64,000 nt of DNA from Neoactinobaculum massilliense (GCF_900604955.1 NZ_UWPE01000001.1:1178001-1242000), one strand, 5' to 3'; shown: positions 9,161 to 22,959, numbered from the stretch's first letter. Numbers and translations: made by a program. The notes: a model not told the origin generated them from the sequence alone.

Positions 9161-10183
9161 CTACTGGTTTTGCACCCCGGTGATAATGGGCGAGGTGGCG
9201 GCCACCAGGGTGATCGTGGTGTCCTTAGCTCCCGCCGCCGGCACGTGGAAGGCCACCAGTGTCTCGTAGTTAGTGGTCAGCGTGCCTTTAATATTTACTG
9301 TGCCACCGGCCTTATTGGACGCCATGGCGCCGATTTCGCCGCCCACGGTCACCGTGCGGCTGGTATCAGAAACGCTCATGGAGGTGGAGTAGTTGAGGGC
9401 GCCGACGATGATGGCACCACCATCCTCGGTACGGAGCGCCAGCGGTCCATCCTCACCCACGGTGAAGGAATGAGTTACGCTGCCTACGCCATCCATTGCT
9501 TTCTGCGCCGTATTAATCGTCTCCACCACCTGTGTGCGCAGCGGATCATCCGAGCCACTCGAGGCGTTGTCACCAAACTTCAGCCCCTTGGTATCCCCGG
9601 ACTGCATGAGCGAGGCGTAGCCGGCAAGAGCCGCCGCGGGCGAGGCCACCATGCCATTGCCGTCATCCTTCCCCACCACCGTGGCGCCGCCCTCTCCCGC
9701 CGGAACGGCCGGGACCGTGGCGCCGGGCATGAGCGCAAGAGAACTCCACAGCGCCCAGTTGGTGCGCGCATTCGTCTGCACGTAGAAGTTCAGTGACTGT
9801 AGATTCGCATCCTTCTGAAAACCGCTCACCACCATGCCCACACGCGGGTAGCTCCCCGCGTCACTTACCACGGACTCCTGAATCGAATCCGTGACGGCCG
9901 GGACCGTATAGGCGTCGCCGAGCACCTTGTGGTAGTTGTACTGCGCTGGCCGCAGCGCCAGGAATGGACAGGTGGCCCTTCCCCCCATCATGGTGGCGTC
10001 CTGCGCCTTATCAGCGGCGGTGACGGCCGCACTGATCCGGCTCACCACCGCGGTGAGCTGTTCCTCGGAGAGCGCGGGGCGCGCGGTTGCTGTTGCGGGT
10101 GCAGGCTCCGGGAGACCTTTCGATGTGGAGCAGCCGGCCAGGGCGAGTGCCGCAGCGGCCAGTAGCATCAGTCCTTTACGCAT
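9161..10183 (-). CDS. Lipoprotein of unknown function
   Basis: The N-terminus is a lipoprotein signal, MRKGLMLLAAAALALAGC, with lipobox LAGC. The start at 10183 has GGAGAG directly upstream and overlaps the preceding gene by 8 nt; an in-frame start at 10423 would add 80 arginine-rich residues and hide the signal peptide. The mature part (about 320 residues) has no motif I recognise. It is rich in Ala, Thr and Gly with beta-type sequence and a single CPFLALRPAQYNYHKVL segment near residue 80. Overlap with the upstream membrane protein argues that the two work together at the cell surface. No specific function can be assigned. Confidence 0.8.
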   Translation of the reverse strand: MRKGLMLLAAAALALAGCSTSKGLPEPAPATATARPALSEEQLTAVVSRISAAVTAADKAQDATMMGGRATCPFLALRPAQYNYHKVLGDAYTVPAVTDSIQESVVSDAGSYPRVGMVVSGFQKDANLQSLNFYVQTNARTNWALWSSLALMPGATVPAVPAGEGGATVVGKDDGNGMVASPAAALAGYASLMQSGDTKGLKFGDNASSGSDDPLRTQVVETINTAQKAMDGVGSVTHSFTVGEDGPLALRTEDGGAIIVGALNYSTSMSVSDTSRTVTVGGEIGAMASNKAGGTVNIKGTLTTNYETLVAFHVPAAGAKDTTITLVAATSPIITGVQNQ

Positions 10184-11306
10184 TCTCTCCACCCTTCTTT
10201 CCCCACAGCTTCCACCAGGTAGAGCTGTGCGTGCTCTTCTTAATCGGCGCATCAATGGCTGCCCGCTCCGCGGAATCGGTGACATCCGCCTGCTCCGCGG
10301 GACCGTCCGTATCCGCCGGCGTGGTATCCGCCGCGTTCGGTTCCGAGGCCTGTCCAGATGCGGCTTCCTGCTCATTGATGACCAACCGCGCGGCGGGGTC
10401 CAGCGGACGCTGCCGGAAGTCATCGGAGCGTGAGGAGGCGGGGAGAATTTCTGCTCCGAGCCCGCCGGCGGTCATGGCTACTGCCCGGTTTCGGCTTACC
10501 GTGCTATCCGCTCCGTCCGCGGCTTCATCGGCAGGTTTTGCCCGGTCCGAATTTTCCTCAACCGAGTAAGCGCGCTCTTCTGTTTCTTCAGCCGGTTCGT
10601 CCTTCGGGGCGGCCTCCGTATTCTGCCCCACCTTGGGCATGACGGTGGTCTGGGCGTCAGCACCGTCCACGCGCGCCCGATGCCGTGCCCGTGCCGCCGA
10701 GATGGTGCGTGCTGAATCCGCCGCAGCCTGTGCGTCCAGTAGAAGGAGCAGCAGGCCCACCAGTAGCACCACAATGCCAACTACGCTTACCGGCAGGGCC
10801 AGCGACGGGCCCGTGGACCGCTGCCAGGTGAGCGTCACGGTGGGCATCGCACCGGACTTGGTGGAGGCAATGAGCGCTTCCTCCCCCGGCAGCGTCACGT
10901 TGTAGTCCACGTCCAGCTGGCCGGTATCCGTCTTGGTCACCAACCACATGTCCGAGGCGTTCGCGTTGCCCGTGGGTGCCTTGCCGGCCTCACTGCTTAC
11001 CTTGAGCTTGTCCACGGCGCTCACACCCTGAATGGTTTGGTGGGCGTAACCGCTGGTGTAGGCGGCCACATCATCCGCGTAGCCTGTTGCCAGGCGTACT
11101 TCCTCACCATCCGCCGCCACCCGAATATGAACTGTTTTTCCGCTGAGGTTCATCACCCCGGGTGCGGTGATGACATAACCGTCCCCGGAGGGCCGAGTTT
11201 CCCCAGAAATTTCAGTGGATGGACGCCACACGGTGCCCAGCAGAATTCCAATGATGAGGACCACCAACCCCACCACGCTGAGGCCGATACCAGCCGCCTT
11301 GCGCAT
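10176..11306 (-). CDS. Two-TM membrane protein of unknown function
   Basis: A first membrane helix (residues about 5-27, AGIGLSVVGLVVLIIGILLG) leads to an extracellular domain of about 140 residues. A second helix follows near 168-190 (SVVGIVVLLVGLLLLLLDA), then a long cytoplasmic tail that is acidic, Ala-rich and probably disordered. The start at 11306 is chosen because GGAGG stands just upstream of that ATG; the in-frame GTG at 11321 has none. It is translationally coupled to the downstream lipoprotein gene. Family and function are not recognised. Confidence 0.78.
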   Translation of the reverse strand: MRKAAGIGLSVVGLVVLIIGILLGTVWRPSTEISGETRPSGDGYVITAPGVMNLSGKTVHIRVAADGEEVRLATGYADDVAAYTSGYAHQTIQGVSAVDKLKVSSEAGKAPTGNANASDMWLVTKTDTGQLDVDYNVTLPGEEALIASTKSGAMPTVTLTWQRSTGPSLALPVSVVGIVVLLVGLLLLLLDAQAAADSARTISAARARHRARVDGADAQTTVMPKVGQNTEAAPKDEPAEETEERAYSVEENSDRAKPADEAADGADSTVSRNRAVAMTAGGLGAEILPASSRSDDFRQRPLDPAARLVINEQEAASGQASEPNAADTTPADTDGPAEQADVTDSAERAAIDAPIKKSTHSSTWWKLWGKKGGENA

Positions 11307-11575
11307 AACCCCTCCGTTCACGGCCTTCGCGAGATAACCTATTCAGCCTAAACCGTAGTGCGTCCCTCCCACATGTTTCTTGATGTCCCTCACCAGATCT
11401 GACGCATCTCTCCTTCCGCGAACGTGGTCTTGCTAACCCCCGCGTCACTACTACCGCTGGTTTCGTAGTACTCGCGGCGAACGACGTCGAACACGAACGT
11501 AAAACGTGCGGGCTTCGGATTACGTTCCAAGGCGGCGCCGACCGGTAGAATTTGGCAGGCACTAGAGGAGGATTC
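11307..11575. promoter_or_regulatory. Divergent promoter region upstream of the DivIVA-like gene
   Basis: A 269-bp gap between divergent genes. TAGAAT at 11546-11551 is a plausible -10 for the rightward gene, 25 nt before its ATG, with no convincing -35. Minus-strand bases 11550-11390 read as an open frame (ARFTFVFDVVRREYYETSG) that resembles a protein fragment, but it has no usable start outside the neighbouring gene. Confidence 0.35.
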
Positions 11576-12727
11576 ATGGCGGATCAAGAGCTGTTTTCCG
11601 TTGTCCGGCGCGGCTACGACCGGGCACAGGTGGATGAGTACACACACAATCTCAATGAGGCACTAGCCGAAACCCGGGCGCAGGTGGCGAACCTCGACGC
11701 TCGCATTCTGCGCCTCTCCGGCGAACTCTCTGAGGCGCGCACGCAGTTACAGGAACAGGAGCGCCCCTCCTACTCGGGGCTCGGCTCCCGCGTGGAGCGG
11801 CTACTCCGCTCTACCGAGCAGCAGGCCATGGACGTCATGAACCGTGCAAATGCGGACGCGAAGGCGCTGCTTGAACGTTCCCAACAGCGCGCCGATGAAC
11901 TCACGCGATCCTCTAGGCAGGAGGCAACCTCCACTCTGGAATCCGCCCGCAGCGAAGCCGAACAGACGCGCACGAAGGCGCGCAACGAGGCCGCGGAGTT
12001 GGAGCAGACATCCCGCCGCACAGCCGAAGAACTGGTTTCCTCCGCCGAACGGGAGGCCAGCCGCCTCAGCGCCCAGGCGGCGAATGAAGCCAGTTCGCTT
12101 CGTTCCCAGGTGGATCACGAGGTAGCCACCAAGCGCGCCCAGGCGGAGAAAGAAGCCACGGATTTGCGCACGCGTACCGAGGATGACATGCAGCAACTCC
12201 GCGCGGAAACAGAACGCGAAATGGCGGATCTGCGCGCCGCATCTGCCAAGGAGCGCGAAGAGGCCGCCACTGCCGCCCAGGAAAAGAGCGATGCCGCCGT
12301 CAAGGATGCCGAAGAGCGTCTGGCTAAGGCGGAGGCCAACCTGGTCGAGGTAACCAAGCGCGCCAATGAACTCACGAAGTCCTCAAAGTCCGAGGCCTCC
12401 GAAACGCTCACGAACGCGCAGCAGGAGGCCACCCGCATCCTTGAGGAAGCTCGCTTACAGGCCACCGCCCTGCGTCAGCACGCCGAAGAGGATGCGGCCA
12501 CCGCTACCGCAACAGCGCAGCGTTCAGTGGATGCGCTCACCGAACAGCGCAATACGCTTGCCGCCTACATTGAGGATGTCCGCTCCCTGCTTGCCAATAG
12601 CGACAAGTCTCTGGCGCTCACGGAAATTACCGAGGCCGGCGAAGCGGCCAAGCAGGTGCGCAATGACGGCGTGGACAGTAGCCATAACGCCTCGGCGCAG
12701 GACGGTGAAAACACACCGGAAGCCTAG
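11576..12727 (+). CDS. DivIVA-like coiled-coil protein
   Basis: The N-terminus resembles a DivIVA membrane-targeting segment (LFSVVRRGYDRAQVDEYTHNLNEAL), followed by a coiled coil covering most of residues 30-350. That region is almost entirely Ala, Glu, Arg, Gln, Ser and Thr in heptad-like order, as in actinobacterial polar cytoskeletal proteins (DivIVA/Wag31, FilP, Scy). The start at 11576 follows AGAGGAGG with proper spacing; the upstream start at 11552 does not. The role is probably scaffolding of cell-pole or envelope growth (inference). It is not the canonical Wag31, which normally sits beside the ftsZ/sepF cluster and is shorter. Confidence 0.8.
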   Translation: MADQELFSVVRRGYDRAQVDEYTHNLNEALAETRAQVANLDARILRLSGELSEARTQLQEQERPSYSGLGSRVERLLRSTEQQAMDVMNRANADAKALLERSQQRADELTRSSRQEATSTLESARSEAEQTRTKARNEAAELEQTSRRTAEELVSSAEREASRLSAQAANEASSLRSQVDHEVATKRAQAEKEATDLRTRTEDDMQQLRAETEREMADLRAASAKEREEAATAAQEKSDAAVKDAEERLAKAEANLVEVTKRANELTKSSKSEASETLTNAQQEATRILEEARLQATALRQHAEEDAATATATAQRSVDALTEQRNTLAAYIEDVRSLLANSDKSLALTEITEAGEAAKQVRNDGVDSSHNASAQDGENTPEA

Positions 12728-12760
12728 TCGCCTCCCGGCACTATTCTGATCCGCACCGAT

Positions 12761-12790
12761 CGGGCCCGGAACCAGTTGGTCCCGGGCCCG
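12761..12790. terminator. Terminator hairpin between convergent genes
   Basis: CGGGCCCGG pairs with CCGGGCCCG. An inner ACCA-GT-TGGT helix extends the stem after one A/C mismatch. It lies between the coiled-coil gene (ends 12727) and the gene ending at 12823 on the other strand. No U-tract is present. Confidence 0.6.
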
Positions 12791-12822
12791 TGCTATTTAG
12801 CGCCCACCTCGGCGTCGTCCCA

Positions 12823-13104
12823 CTAGTGTGGGCGCCGCGCCCAGCACCCCGAATGCCAGTGCCGCCGCCCATCAATGCCGGCTTGAGTGCCCCAGATGGT
12901 GTCCTCTGTCCACACCACCACGTTGGCCTCACCCACGCGAATCACGGTGTTGCATGCCGGGCAGCGATACTCCTTCTCCGCGGCCTTCTGGTGCACCACG
13001 TTATATACCGTGCCGTCCCGCCCCCGCGTTAATGTGCGCCCACCCATAGCCGCACGCACATTAAGCGGGCGGAAGGGGCGTGAGTATTTACGAGAACGGC
13101 GCAT
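12823..13104 (-). CDS. Small conserved actinobacterial protein with a Cys/His metal-type site
   Basis: About 93 residues. After a basic N-terminus (MRRSRKYSRPFRPLN) it carries YRCPACNTVIRVGEANVVVW, then RRHWHSGCW. The CxxC, His and final Cys together look like a zinc ribbon. Similar actinobacterial proteins are annotated loosely as ATP/GTP-binding, but I see no P-loop. The ATG at 13104 gives the family-like start; an in-frame GTG at 13140 would add 12 residues and neither has a strong ribosome-binding site. It lies immediately downstream of nucS on the same strand. Confidence 0.7.
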   Translation of the reverse strand: MRRSRKYSRPFRPLNVRAAMGGRTLTRGRDGTVYNVVHQKAAEKEYRCPACNTVIRVGEANVVVWTEDTIWGTQAGIDGRRHWHSGCWARRPH

Positions 13105-13190
13105 ACGGTCAGCGTAGTAACCCGCTCCCGGTCCCGCCACCGACGCCGCACCGCCGCGGCTGCCGCCAGCTCACCGCACTAGCCGGCCCG

Positions 13191-13886
13191 CTAGAACAGC
13201 CGATCTTCCGGATGATCCATACCGCGCATGGCGTCATAGTCCAGCACCAAACACTCGATGCCCCGGTCCTCGGCGAGCGTGCGCGCCTGCGGCTTGATCT
13301 CCTGGGCCGCGAACACGCCGTGCAGTGGCTGCAACCTGGCGTCCCGCCCCAGCAGGTCCAGATAGCGGGTGAGTTGTTCAACACCGTCGATCCCACCGCG
13401 CCGCTTGATCTCCACGGCAATGTACCCGCCGTTCCCATCGCGAACCATGAGATCCACCGGGCCGATCGGGGTGGGATACTCGCGGCGCACCAGCGTGGCG
13501 CCCTCTCCCAGACGTTCTACCTGCTCGGCCAGCAGCTTCTGCAGGTCCGCCTCCACACCATCCTTGATGAGCCCCGGTTCCTCGCCCAGGTTTTCCGTGT
13601 AGTCCGCGCTGATAGAGAAGACGCGTATGACTAACTGGTCATCGGATTTAGTAGCCGATACCTCCCATACCTCGGTGACCCCAGCCTCGGCGTCGACCCC
13701 TTCGGGCGCGCGCACGCGCATGGTGGCCGGCGGGCTCATCCAGTTGAGCGGCTTGTAGGAACCACCGTCCGCATGCACCAGCACGGAACCGTCCGCCTTC
13801 ACCATGATGAGCCGGTGGGCGCGTTCCAAGTGAGCGTCCAGGCGCCCCGAATAGTCCACCGAGCAGTCCGCGAATACCACGCGCAT
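13191..13886 (-). CDS. nucS: Mismatch endonuclease NucS/EndoMS
   Basis: DNA mismatch-specific endonuclease that replaces MutSL repair in most Actinobacteria. The N-terminal DNA-binding domain is recognisable ([39 protein letters not shown]). The C-terminal RecB-like nuclease has [25 protein letters not shown], with the catalytic Asp and the E-x-K pair, then [13 protein letters not shown]. The start at 13886 follows GGAGG with a 4-nt spacer; a longer in-frame start at 13937 adds 17 Gly-rich residues not found in the family. It lies after atpC, a usual position in Actinobacteria. No mutS or mutL is present in the window. Confidence 0.95.
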   Translation of the reverse strand: MRVVFADCSVDYSGRLDAHLERAHRLIMVKADGSVLVHADGGSYKPLNWMSPPATMRVRAPEGVDAEAGVTEVWEVSATKSDDQLVIRVFSISADYTENLGEEPGLIKDGVEADLQKLLAEQVERLGEGATLVRREYPTPIGPVDLMVRDGNGGYIAVEIKRRGGIDGVEQLTRYLDLLGRDARLQPLHGVFAAQEIKPQARTLAEDRGIECLVLDYDAMRGMDHPEDRLF

Positions 13887-13906
13887 AAATCCTCCAGACA
13901 CGCGAA

Positions 13907-13932
13907 TGCCGGCACCCCCGGGGGCACCGGCA
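13907..13932 (-). terminator. Hairpin downstream of atpC
   Basis: TGCCGG pairs with CCGGCA, enclosing CCCCC/GGGGG across a 2x2 internal loop. It lies between the atpC stop and the nucS start and could end or attenuate atp operon transcripts. There is no U-tract. Confidence 0.45.
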
Positions 13933-13947
13933 CCCAAACCTGCGTTG

Positions 13948-14201
13948 CTACGCCGCTACCGTAGCGGATTCCACCACGATGTAGATGAGATCCGAATCCA
14001 CCGTCACAAAGCTATTGCCCGCAACCTTGAACTCGTGGGTCTCCACATCGTTTGCCACGCGCACCGTGCCCTCTGCGAGAAGCGCGAGCATGGGGGTGTG
14101 GCCGGGCAGAATACCCACCTCGCCCTCCTGGGAGGGAACCACCACGGAGGAGGCGTCCCCTTCCCATTCAACGCCGGCGCGGCTCACAATCTGGACGCGC
14201 A

Positions 14202-14202
<1 letters not shown>
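13948..14202 (-). CDS. atpC: F1Fo ATP synthase epsilon subunit
   Basis: 84 residues covering the N-terminal beta-sandwich only ([47 protein letters not shown]). The C-terminal two-helix inhibitory domain of longer epsilon subunits is absent or reduced, which is common in Actinobacteria. It overlaps the atpD stop by one base and closes the atp operon. It acts in the F1 central stalk with gamma. Confidence 0.95.
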
Positions 14203-16600
<2,398 letters not shown>

Positions 16601-16602
16601 CG

Positions 16603-18225
<1,623 letters not shown>

Positions 18226-18234
18226 TCTACTTCC

Positions 18235-19074
18235 TTACTGCGCCGGCGCGGACTGAGGCGCCTTCGCAATCATTTCCCGAACGCTCTTGAGACGAGACGC
18301 AAGGGTCGAATCAATCACGTCATTTCCGATAGCCACGCGAATGCCGCCCACCACGGCCGGATCGACGGTGACGTGGACGGAAACATCCGTCCCGTAACGC
18401 TTCTTAAGGCCTTCGCTAAGGCGCCGTTCCTGCTCCACCGTCAGCGGCGTCGCGACGGTGACTGCGGCCACCTCGTGATTACCTCGCCCGGCCGCCTGGT
18501 CCGTAAAGCGAAGCAGCGAGGACACCAGCCGCACACCGTTCTCTGTACGCTGGACCGCCGCCGCGATCAGTACCTGCGATTCCCGGTGATCCGCCGCGAA
18601 GGCCCGATCCACCAGCTGCACGCGCGCCGCCATCGGGTAGGCCCGATCGAGCACCGCCAACCTGAGTGGGCGATTCTTATGGAACTGGTCGATGGCCTCA
18701 AACACTTCGGCCTCGACCTCCGGGAGATAGCCCTTCTCCTGCGCGCTCGAGATCACGCCTTCCACGGCCACTTCGCGCACGCCCTGCACCAGATCCTTAG
18801 GCTGGGACCACGGCAGAGAGGCCATGTAGCTCAGGAGCTCAACGACGCCGCTGTCCGCGCCGCCGGCGAAACCGTTACGTAGTAGTGTGGCGCGTTCTTC
18901 CCCGGCGCGAGAGAGGTCCGTGAGCCCACCCGTGAACGCCGCGGAGCTGGCCAGCACTTCGCCCGCGCTGAGCAACTGCTCCGCGAACGCGAGCGTGGAA
19001 AGCCCACTGCCCGAAACGGCGCCCGGCAATTTCGCCTTCGCCATTCCGAGGGATCGTTCACTAGTGATGCGCAT
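18235..19074 (-). CDS. atpH: F1Fo ATP synthase delta subunit
   Basis: Peripheral-stalk subunit linking F1 to the b subunits. The C-terminal part has the OSCP/delta pattern (VATPLTVEQERRLSEGLKKRYG, then DPAVVGGIRVAIGNDVIDSTLASRL). The start at 19074 (MRITSERSLGMAKAKLPG) follows GGGAG and overlaps the atpF end by 14 nt; an ATG at 19044 is the alternative. About 279 residues is the long actinobacterial form. Confidence 0.95.
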   Translation of the reverse strand: MRITSERSLGMAKAKLPGAVSGSGLSTLAFAEQLLSAGEVLASSAAFTGGLTDLSRAGEERATLLRNGFAGGADSGVVELLSYMASLPWSQPKDLVQGVREVAVEGVISSAQEKGYLPEVEAEVFEAIDQFHKNRPLRLAVLDRAYPMAARVQLVDRAFAADHRESQVLIAAAVQRTENGVRLVSSLLRFTDQAAGRGNHEVAAVTVATPLTVEQERRLSEGLKKRYGTDVSVHVTVDPAVVGGIRVAIGNDVIDSTLASRLKSVREMIAKAPQSAPAQ

Positions 19075-19591
19075 TGACGGCTCCCTCATCCAGGTCCGTG
19101 AGGAACTGGTCAACTACGGACTGACTGACGGTGGAATCAAGTTGGACCTGCTGGCCCACAATCTTCCCCGCCAGGTTCGTGGCGAGTGCACCCATTTGAT
19201 CCCGGAGCACGCGCTGAGCGGCCTCGGCATCCGCGGCAATCTGACGCTGCGCGGAGGCGGAAATCCGCCGCGCTTCCTCGTTTGCCTGTTCCTGTGCCCG
19301 TGCCACGATGGCCTTCGCGTTCTCCTGCGCCTGGGAGCGGATCTCCGCGGCCTCACGCGTAGCAGCGGCGCGTTCGTCAGCCATCTTGGCGCGCTCGGCT
19401 TCCACCTCGGCCTTCGCGGCGTCGGCAGCATGGAGCCCCTTTTCGATCTTCTCCCCACGCTCATCGAGCATTTTCATGAAGGTGGGCCAGGCCAGGTAGT
19501 AAATGGCAACGGCCACGATGATGAAGGAAACGGTGCCCCACAGGAAGTCAGGGAGCGAGGGGAAAATAACCGACTGCTCTGCAACAACCAT
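19061..19591 (-). CDS. atpF: F1Fo ATP synthase b subunit
   Basis: Peripheral-stalk subunit with one N-terminal membrane helix (DFLWGTVSFIIVAVAIYYLAW) and a long, charged, Ala/Glu/Arg-rich helix (RGEKIEKGLHAADAAKAEVEAERAKMADERAAATREAAEI, shown here only to describe the heptad region at about 45-85) ending near residue 176. It reads directly into atpH with a 14-nt overlap. Confidence 0.96.
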   Translation of the reverse strand: MVVAEQSVIFPSLPDFLWGTVSFIIVAVAIYYLAWPTFMKMLDERGEKIEKGLHAADAAKAEVEAERAKMADERAAATREAAEIRSQAQENAKAIVARAQEQANEEARRISASAQRQIAADAEAAQRVLRDQMGALATNLAGKIVGQQVQLDSTVSQSVVDQFLTDLDEGAVNAHH

Positions 19592-19621
19592 GATTGTGCC
19601 TTCTTCCTGCTTGACCGCGAT

Positions 19622-19837
<216 letters not shown>

Positions 19838-19891
19838 TTAATTCTTCCTTTTCTTATGTGGGTTGGTGACCCCGGAGGGCCAAGTCAAATG

Positions 19892-19908
19892 CCGGCCCGG
19901 AGGGCCGG
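19892..19908 (-). other. Hairpin between atpB and atpE
   Basis: CCGGCCC and GGGCCGG form a perfect 7-bp stem with a GGA loop just after the atpB stop. It could adjust the relative amounts of downstream atp messages (for example through the high c-subunit stoichiometry). That role is inference. Confidence 0.4.
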
Positions 19909-19912
19909 TGCC

Positions 19913-20731
19913 CTAGTGGGCCGAGATGGAAAGCTGAATATAGGAGGCCGTGAGCATCGCGAAGATGTAGGCCTGCAGGCATGCAATGAACGCTTCAAAG
20001 CAGGTAAAGAGAATGCCACCGGCCAGCGTGACCGTACCGAGGGCGATACCGGTGCCGCCGGACATCGAGAAGTACAGGAAATGTGTACCCAAGAAGCACA
20101 GCGCAAGAAGCATGTGCCCAGACACCATGTTCGCCAGAAGACGGACCGTCAGCGTAATCGGCCGAATCGCGAAGGTGGAGAGGAACTCAATGGGCGTCAT
20201 GATGAAGTAGATGGGCCACGGCACCCCCGGCGGGAAGAGCTGTTCGCGGAAGAATTTGAGCCCGCCGCGCTCCTTGATACCCGCAATGATGAATGCCAGG
20301 TAGGTGACGATCGTGTAAACAAGCGGCATGCCAACAACGGATGTTCCCGCTAGCTGAAGCCCCGGGATAATACCCGTGAGGTTCATAAAGAGCGTGCCGA
20401 GGAAGATAGCGGCAATGAGCGGCTGATACTTCCTCGCCTTATCCTCAAGAAGTTCCTCACCGATCTGCACCTTCGAGAACTCCAGGAGCATCTCGAAGCT
20501 GGCCTGCCACCGGCCCGGCACCAGCTTGGCGCGACTGTGGTAAATCCACGCGCACACCAGGATGAATAGTGCGGAAATAAGGCGGATGAGCATCACGCGA
20601 TTCAACGCGAAAGGCGTGCCCTGAAGCAGCATCGGATCCGGGAAGAACTCCTCGATCCCGGGACCCTTGAATCCGCCGTCCGCGGCCAAAACCACGGGAG
20701 ACGCAATAACAGCCAGCAGACCTGACGACAT
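19913..20731 (-). CDS. atpB: F1Fo ATP synthase a subunit
   Basis: Membrane stator that forms the proton half-channels. Five to six membrane helices are visible. The essential Arg lies in ITLTVRLLANMVSGHMLL, and the last helix is ACLQAYIFAMLTASYIQL. The start at 20731 (MSSGLLAVIAS) has AAGGGTG upstream; an in-frame ATG at 20746 is possible. First structural subunit of the operon, following atpI. Confidence 0.96.
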   Translation of the reverse strand: MSSGLLAVIASPVVLAADGGFKGPGIEEFFPDPMLLQGTPFALNRVMLIRLISALFILVCAWIYHSRAKLVPGRWQASFEMLLEFSKVQIGEELLEDKARKYQPLIAAIFLGTLFMNLTGIIPGLQLAGTSVVGMPLVYTIVTYLAFIIAGIKERGGLKFFREQLFPPGVPWPIYFIMTPIEFLSTFAIRPITLTVRLLANMVSGHMLLALCFLGTHFLYFSMSGGTGIALGTVTLAGGILFTCFEAFIACLQAYIFAMLTASYIQLSISAH

Positions 20732-20843
20732 GCATTCACCCTTCATCTACGCGTTCTCGGAGAGCGCTATTCCCAATGATACATACAGAATCAATCGGAC
20801 CGGGAAAGCCCGCCGAAAAACCTGAACAACTTTACACGCCCGG

Positions 20844-21209
20844 CTACCCCTCAACGCGGGACCTTAGGACGATGACACTTGCGATCACCAGGGACACGAC
20901 CACCAGCACCGCCATAGTGAGAGCCGCGTACCGGGCACTCACGCCGGGTATGTAGGCAATGATTGCAAAACCCACCACCACAATGCCCAGCCGTAGGCCG
21001 TAGGCGCCCAGCACGTCCCGGCGCCCACTGCGCCGATAGAGCCATGGCGCGGAAACAAACAGCAGGGCCCCCACCACAGCACCGGCGAACATGCCCCAGG
21101 CGCGCCCACCGCCCCCGGCGCACGCCCATACCAGGCCACCCAGGCCCATCACCGCCGCCACGCTCGCATTCCACTTGGCCACACGCGCTAGTACCTGACC
21201 ATCCGTCAT
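20844..21209 (-). CDS. atpI: AtpI-like membrane protein
   Basis: A hydrophobic protein of 121 residues with four probable helices ([72 protein letters not shown]). The position directly ahead of atpB, its size and topology identify the atpI slot (ATP synthase assembly/accessory protein). Sequence similarity to characterised AtpI is weak by eye. The start ATG at 21209 overlaps the upstream gene stop (ATGA). Confidence 0.75.
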   Translation of the reverse strand: MTDGQVLARVAKWNASVAAVMGLGGLVWACAGGGGRAWGMFAGAVVGALLFVSAPWLYRRSGRRDVLGAYGLRLGIVVVGFAIIAYIPGVSARYAALTMAVLVVVSLVIASVIVLRSRVEG

Positions 21210-22357
21210 GCCGCGCCTCCCGTGACAAAGGGATCCGACGTCGTCGCATCCACCCGCCTGTGATACACCCGGGCGGCGCCCCGGAACACGGCCACGGTAA
21301 TGCCCGTGCCCACCAGAACCGCACCCGCACCGATCATTAGGACGTCGCGGGACGGCAACGCCACCAGTAGCACACAGGTAAAGGAGAAGATAACCGCCCA
21401 CATGTAAAGAATGAGCACCGCTACCACGTGGGATTGGGCGCGGTGAAGCACACGGTGGTGGAGGTGACCGGCGTCGGCATGGAAGGGCGACTGCCCACGT
21501 GCCAGCCGGCGCAGCACAGCCCACACAAAATCCACCAGCGGCAGCAGAATGACAGCAACGGCCAGCAGCAGGGGCAGGTAGGCCGGGATGGCGTGTCCCA
21601 CCGACGTGTTCGCGGGATCCGTCTGTCCCGTGACCTGGATACCGGCCCCGGCAATGATGAGCCCCAGGGTGAGCGAGCCCGAGTCCCCCATAAAGATGCG
21701 GGCGGGGTGGAAATTATGGGGCAGAAAGCCCGCGCAGGCACCCACCAGTGCCGCGGCCACCGCGCAACCTACCGAGGTGTAGTCCCCCGGCGTGTTATTG
21801 CGCGTGAGAATGTAGCAGTACACGAAGAAGGAAAACCCCGCGATCCCCACAATCCCGGTGGCCAGCCCATCCAGGCCATCCATGAAGTTCACGGCGTTGG
21901 CCACCACAACTACCACCAGGATGGAACCGACCGCCGCCAGCCGCGAGGAACCCACCGTCAAGCCCATAAACGGCACAGTGATGAATTGGACGCCGGCCCA
22001 GGCCATAACACCGGCGGCCAGGATCTCGCCAGCCAGCTTCGTGTACCAGTCAAGCTCCCAGATGTCGTCCGCCACGCCCACCAGGCACATGACTGCCGCG
22101 CCCGCCAGAATCGCCCACGCCTGGGAATTCGGCCCCAGCACGGCGTGAAGATAGGGGATACGGGAGGCCACGGCCAGTGTGGCCGCGAATGCCACAAACA
22201 TGGCCAACCCGCCCAGACGCGGGATGGGTACCGTGTGCACATCCCGCTTCCGCACCTGCGTCATGGCGCCCCACCGCAGCGCCAGGCGAAGCACCACCGG
22301 CACCAGCAGGAATGTGATGCTCGCGGCGATGAGCATCATGAGCAGGTAGACACGCAC
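21206..22357 (-). CDS. Undecaprenyl-phosphate GlcNAc-1-phosphate transferase (WecA/TagO/MraY-like)
   Basis: Polytopic transferase that loads a sugar-1-phosphate onto undecaprenyl phosphate, the first step of wall teichoic acid, arabinogalactan-type or capsule polymers. Family motifs are [39 protein letters not shown] (Asp pair), [15 protein letters not shown] and [19 protein letters not shown]. The C-terminus has [13 protein letters not shown], typical of WecA/Rfe rather than MraY. The GTG start at 22357 overlaps the tsaC stop (TAGTG). In Actinobacteria this gene usually lies between tsaC and atpI, as here. Confidence 0.92.
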   Translation of the reverse strand: MRVYLLMMLIAASITFLLVPVVLRLALRWGAMTQVRKRDVHTVPIPRLGGLAMFVAFAATLAVASRIPYLHAVLGPNSQAWAILAGAAVMCLVGVADDIWELDWYTKLAGEILAAGVMAWAGVQFITVPFMGLTVGSSRLAAVGSILVVVVVANAVNFMDGLDGLATGIVGIAGFSFFVYCYILTRNNTPGDYTSVGCAVAAALVGACAGFLPHNFHPARIFMGDSGSLTLGLIIAGAGIQVTGQTDPANTSVGHAIPAYLPLLLAVAVILLPLVDFVWAVLRRLARGQSPFHADAGHLHHRVLHRAQSHVVAVLILYMWAVIFSFTCVLLVALPSRDVLMIGAGAVLVGTGITVAVFRGAARVYHRRVDATTSDPFVTGGAA

Positions 22358-22959
22358 TAGGCCGGCTCCCCGAATTCCGCGATGCGGGCATCCGGAATGG
22401 CGCCGTGCCGCAGGATTTCGATGCGCTCACCGATCCGTACGATGGTGGAGGGCACCCCACCGGTCACCGCGCCGCCATCCAGGTAGACGGCCACCTTCTC
22501 CCCCAGCTGCTCGCGTGCATCCGCCGCAGTGAGTGCCGGTGCATGTCCCGTCAAGTTCGCCGAGCTGACCGCCATCGGCCCCGCGGCGCTCAAAAGTGCC
22601 AGTGCATCGGCACTATCCGGCATGCGCAGCGCCACCGTGCCGTTCGTTTCGCCTAGGTCCCAGCCGATGGTGGGCTGCGCCGGGAGCACGATGGTGAGGG
22701 CGCCGGGCCACAGCTGCTCCATCATGGCGCGTGCCACCGGCGGGATCGCCACCGCCAGCCGCTCCGCTGCCGCCACGGAATCCACCAGCACCGGGGAGGG
22801 CTTGTCCCGCCCGCGCCCCTTGGCCGTGAGCAACCTGTCCACCGCGCTGGGAGAAAACGCATCCGCCCCCACGCCGTACACGGTATCCGTGGGAAGCACC
22901 ACCAGCGTGCCCGCGCGAACGGCCGCCACCGCCTCCGCAATATCCTTCTCGCTTAGCAT
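22357..22959 (-). CDS. tsaC: L-threonylcarbamoyladenylate synthase (TsaC/Sua5 family)
   Basis: Makes threonylcarbamoyl-AMP from threonine, bicarbonate and ATP for tRNA t6A37. The YrdC fold motifs are present: [19 protein letters not shown] near residue 18, [13 protein letters not shown] near 47, [11 protein letters not shown] near 88, VALRMPD and [14 protein letters not shown] near 131. Length 200 is the short form without the Sua5 C-terminal domain. It overlaps prmC by 7 nt. Confidence 0.95.
   Translation of the reverse strand: MLSEKDIAEAVAAVRAGTLVVLPTDTVYGVGADAFSPSAVDRLLTAKGRGRDKPSPVLVDSVAAAERLAVAIPPVARAMMEQLWPGALTIVLPAQPTIGWDLGETNGTVALRMPDSADALALLSAAGPMAVSSANLTGHAPALTAADAREQLGEKVAVYLDGGAVTGGVPSTIVRIGERIEILRHGAIPDARIAEFGEPA

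Noticed and set aside
11390-11550. Open frame reading ARFTFVFDVVRREYYETSG that looks protein-like
   Set aside because: It has no start codon with a ribosome-binding site outside the DivIVA-like gene. It may be a remnant of an exported protein but cannot be supported as a gene.
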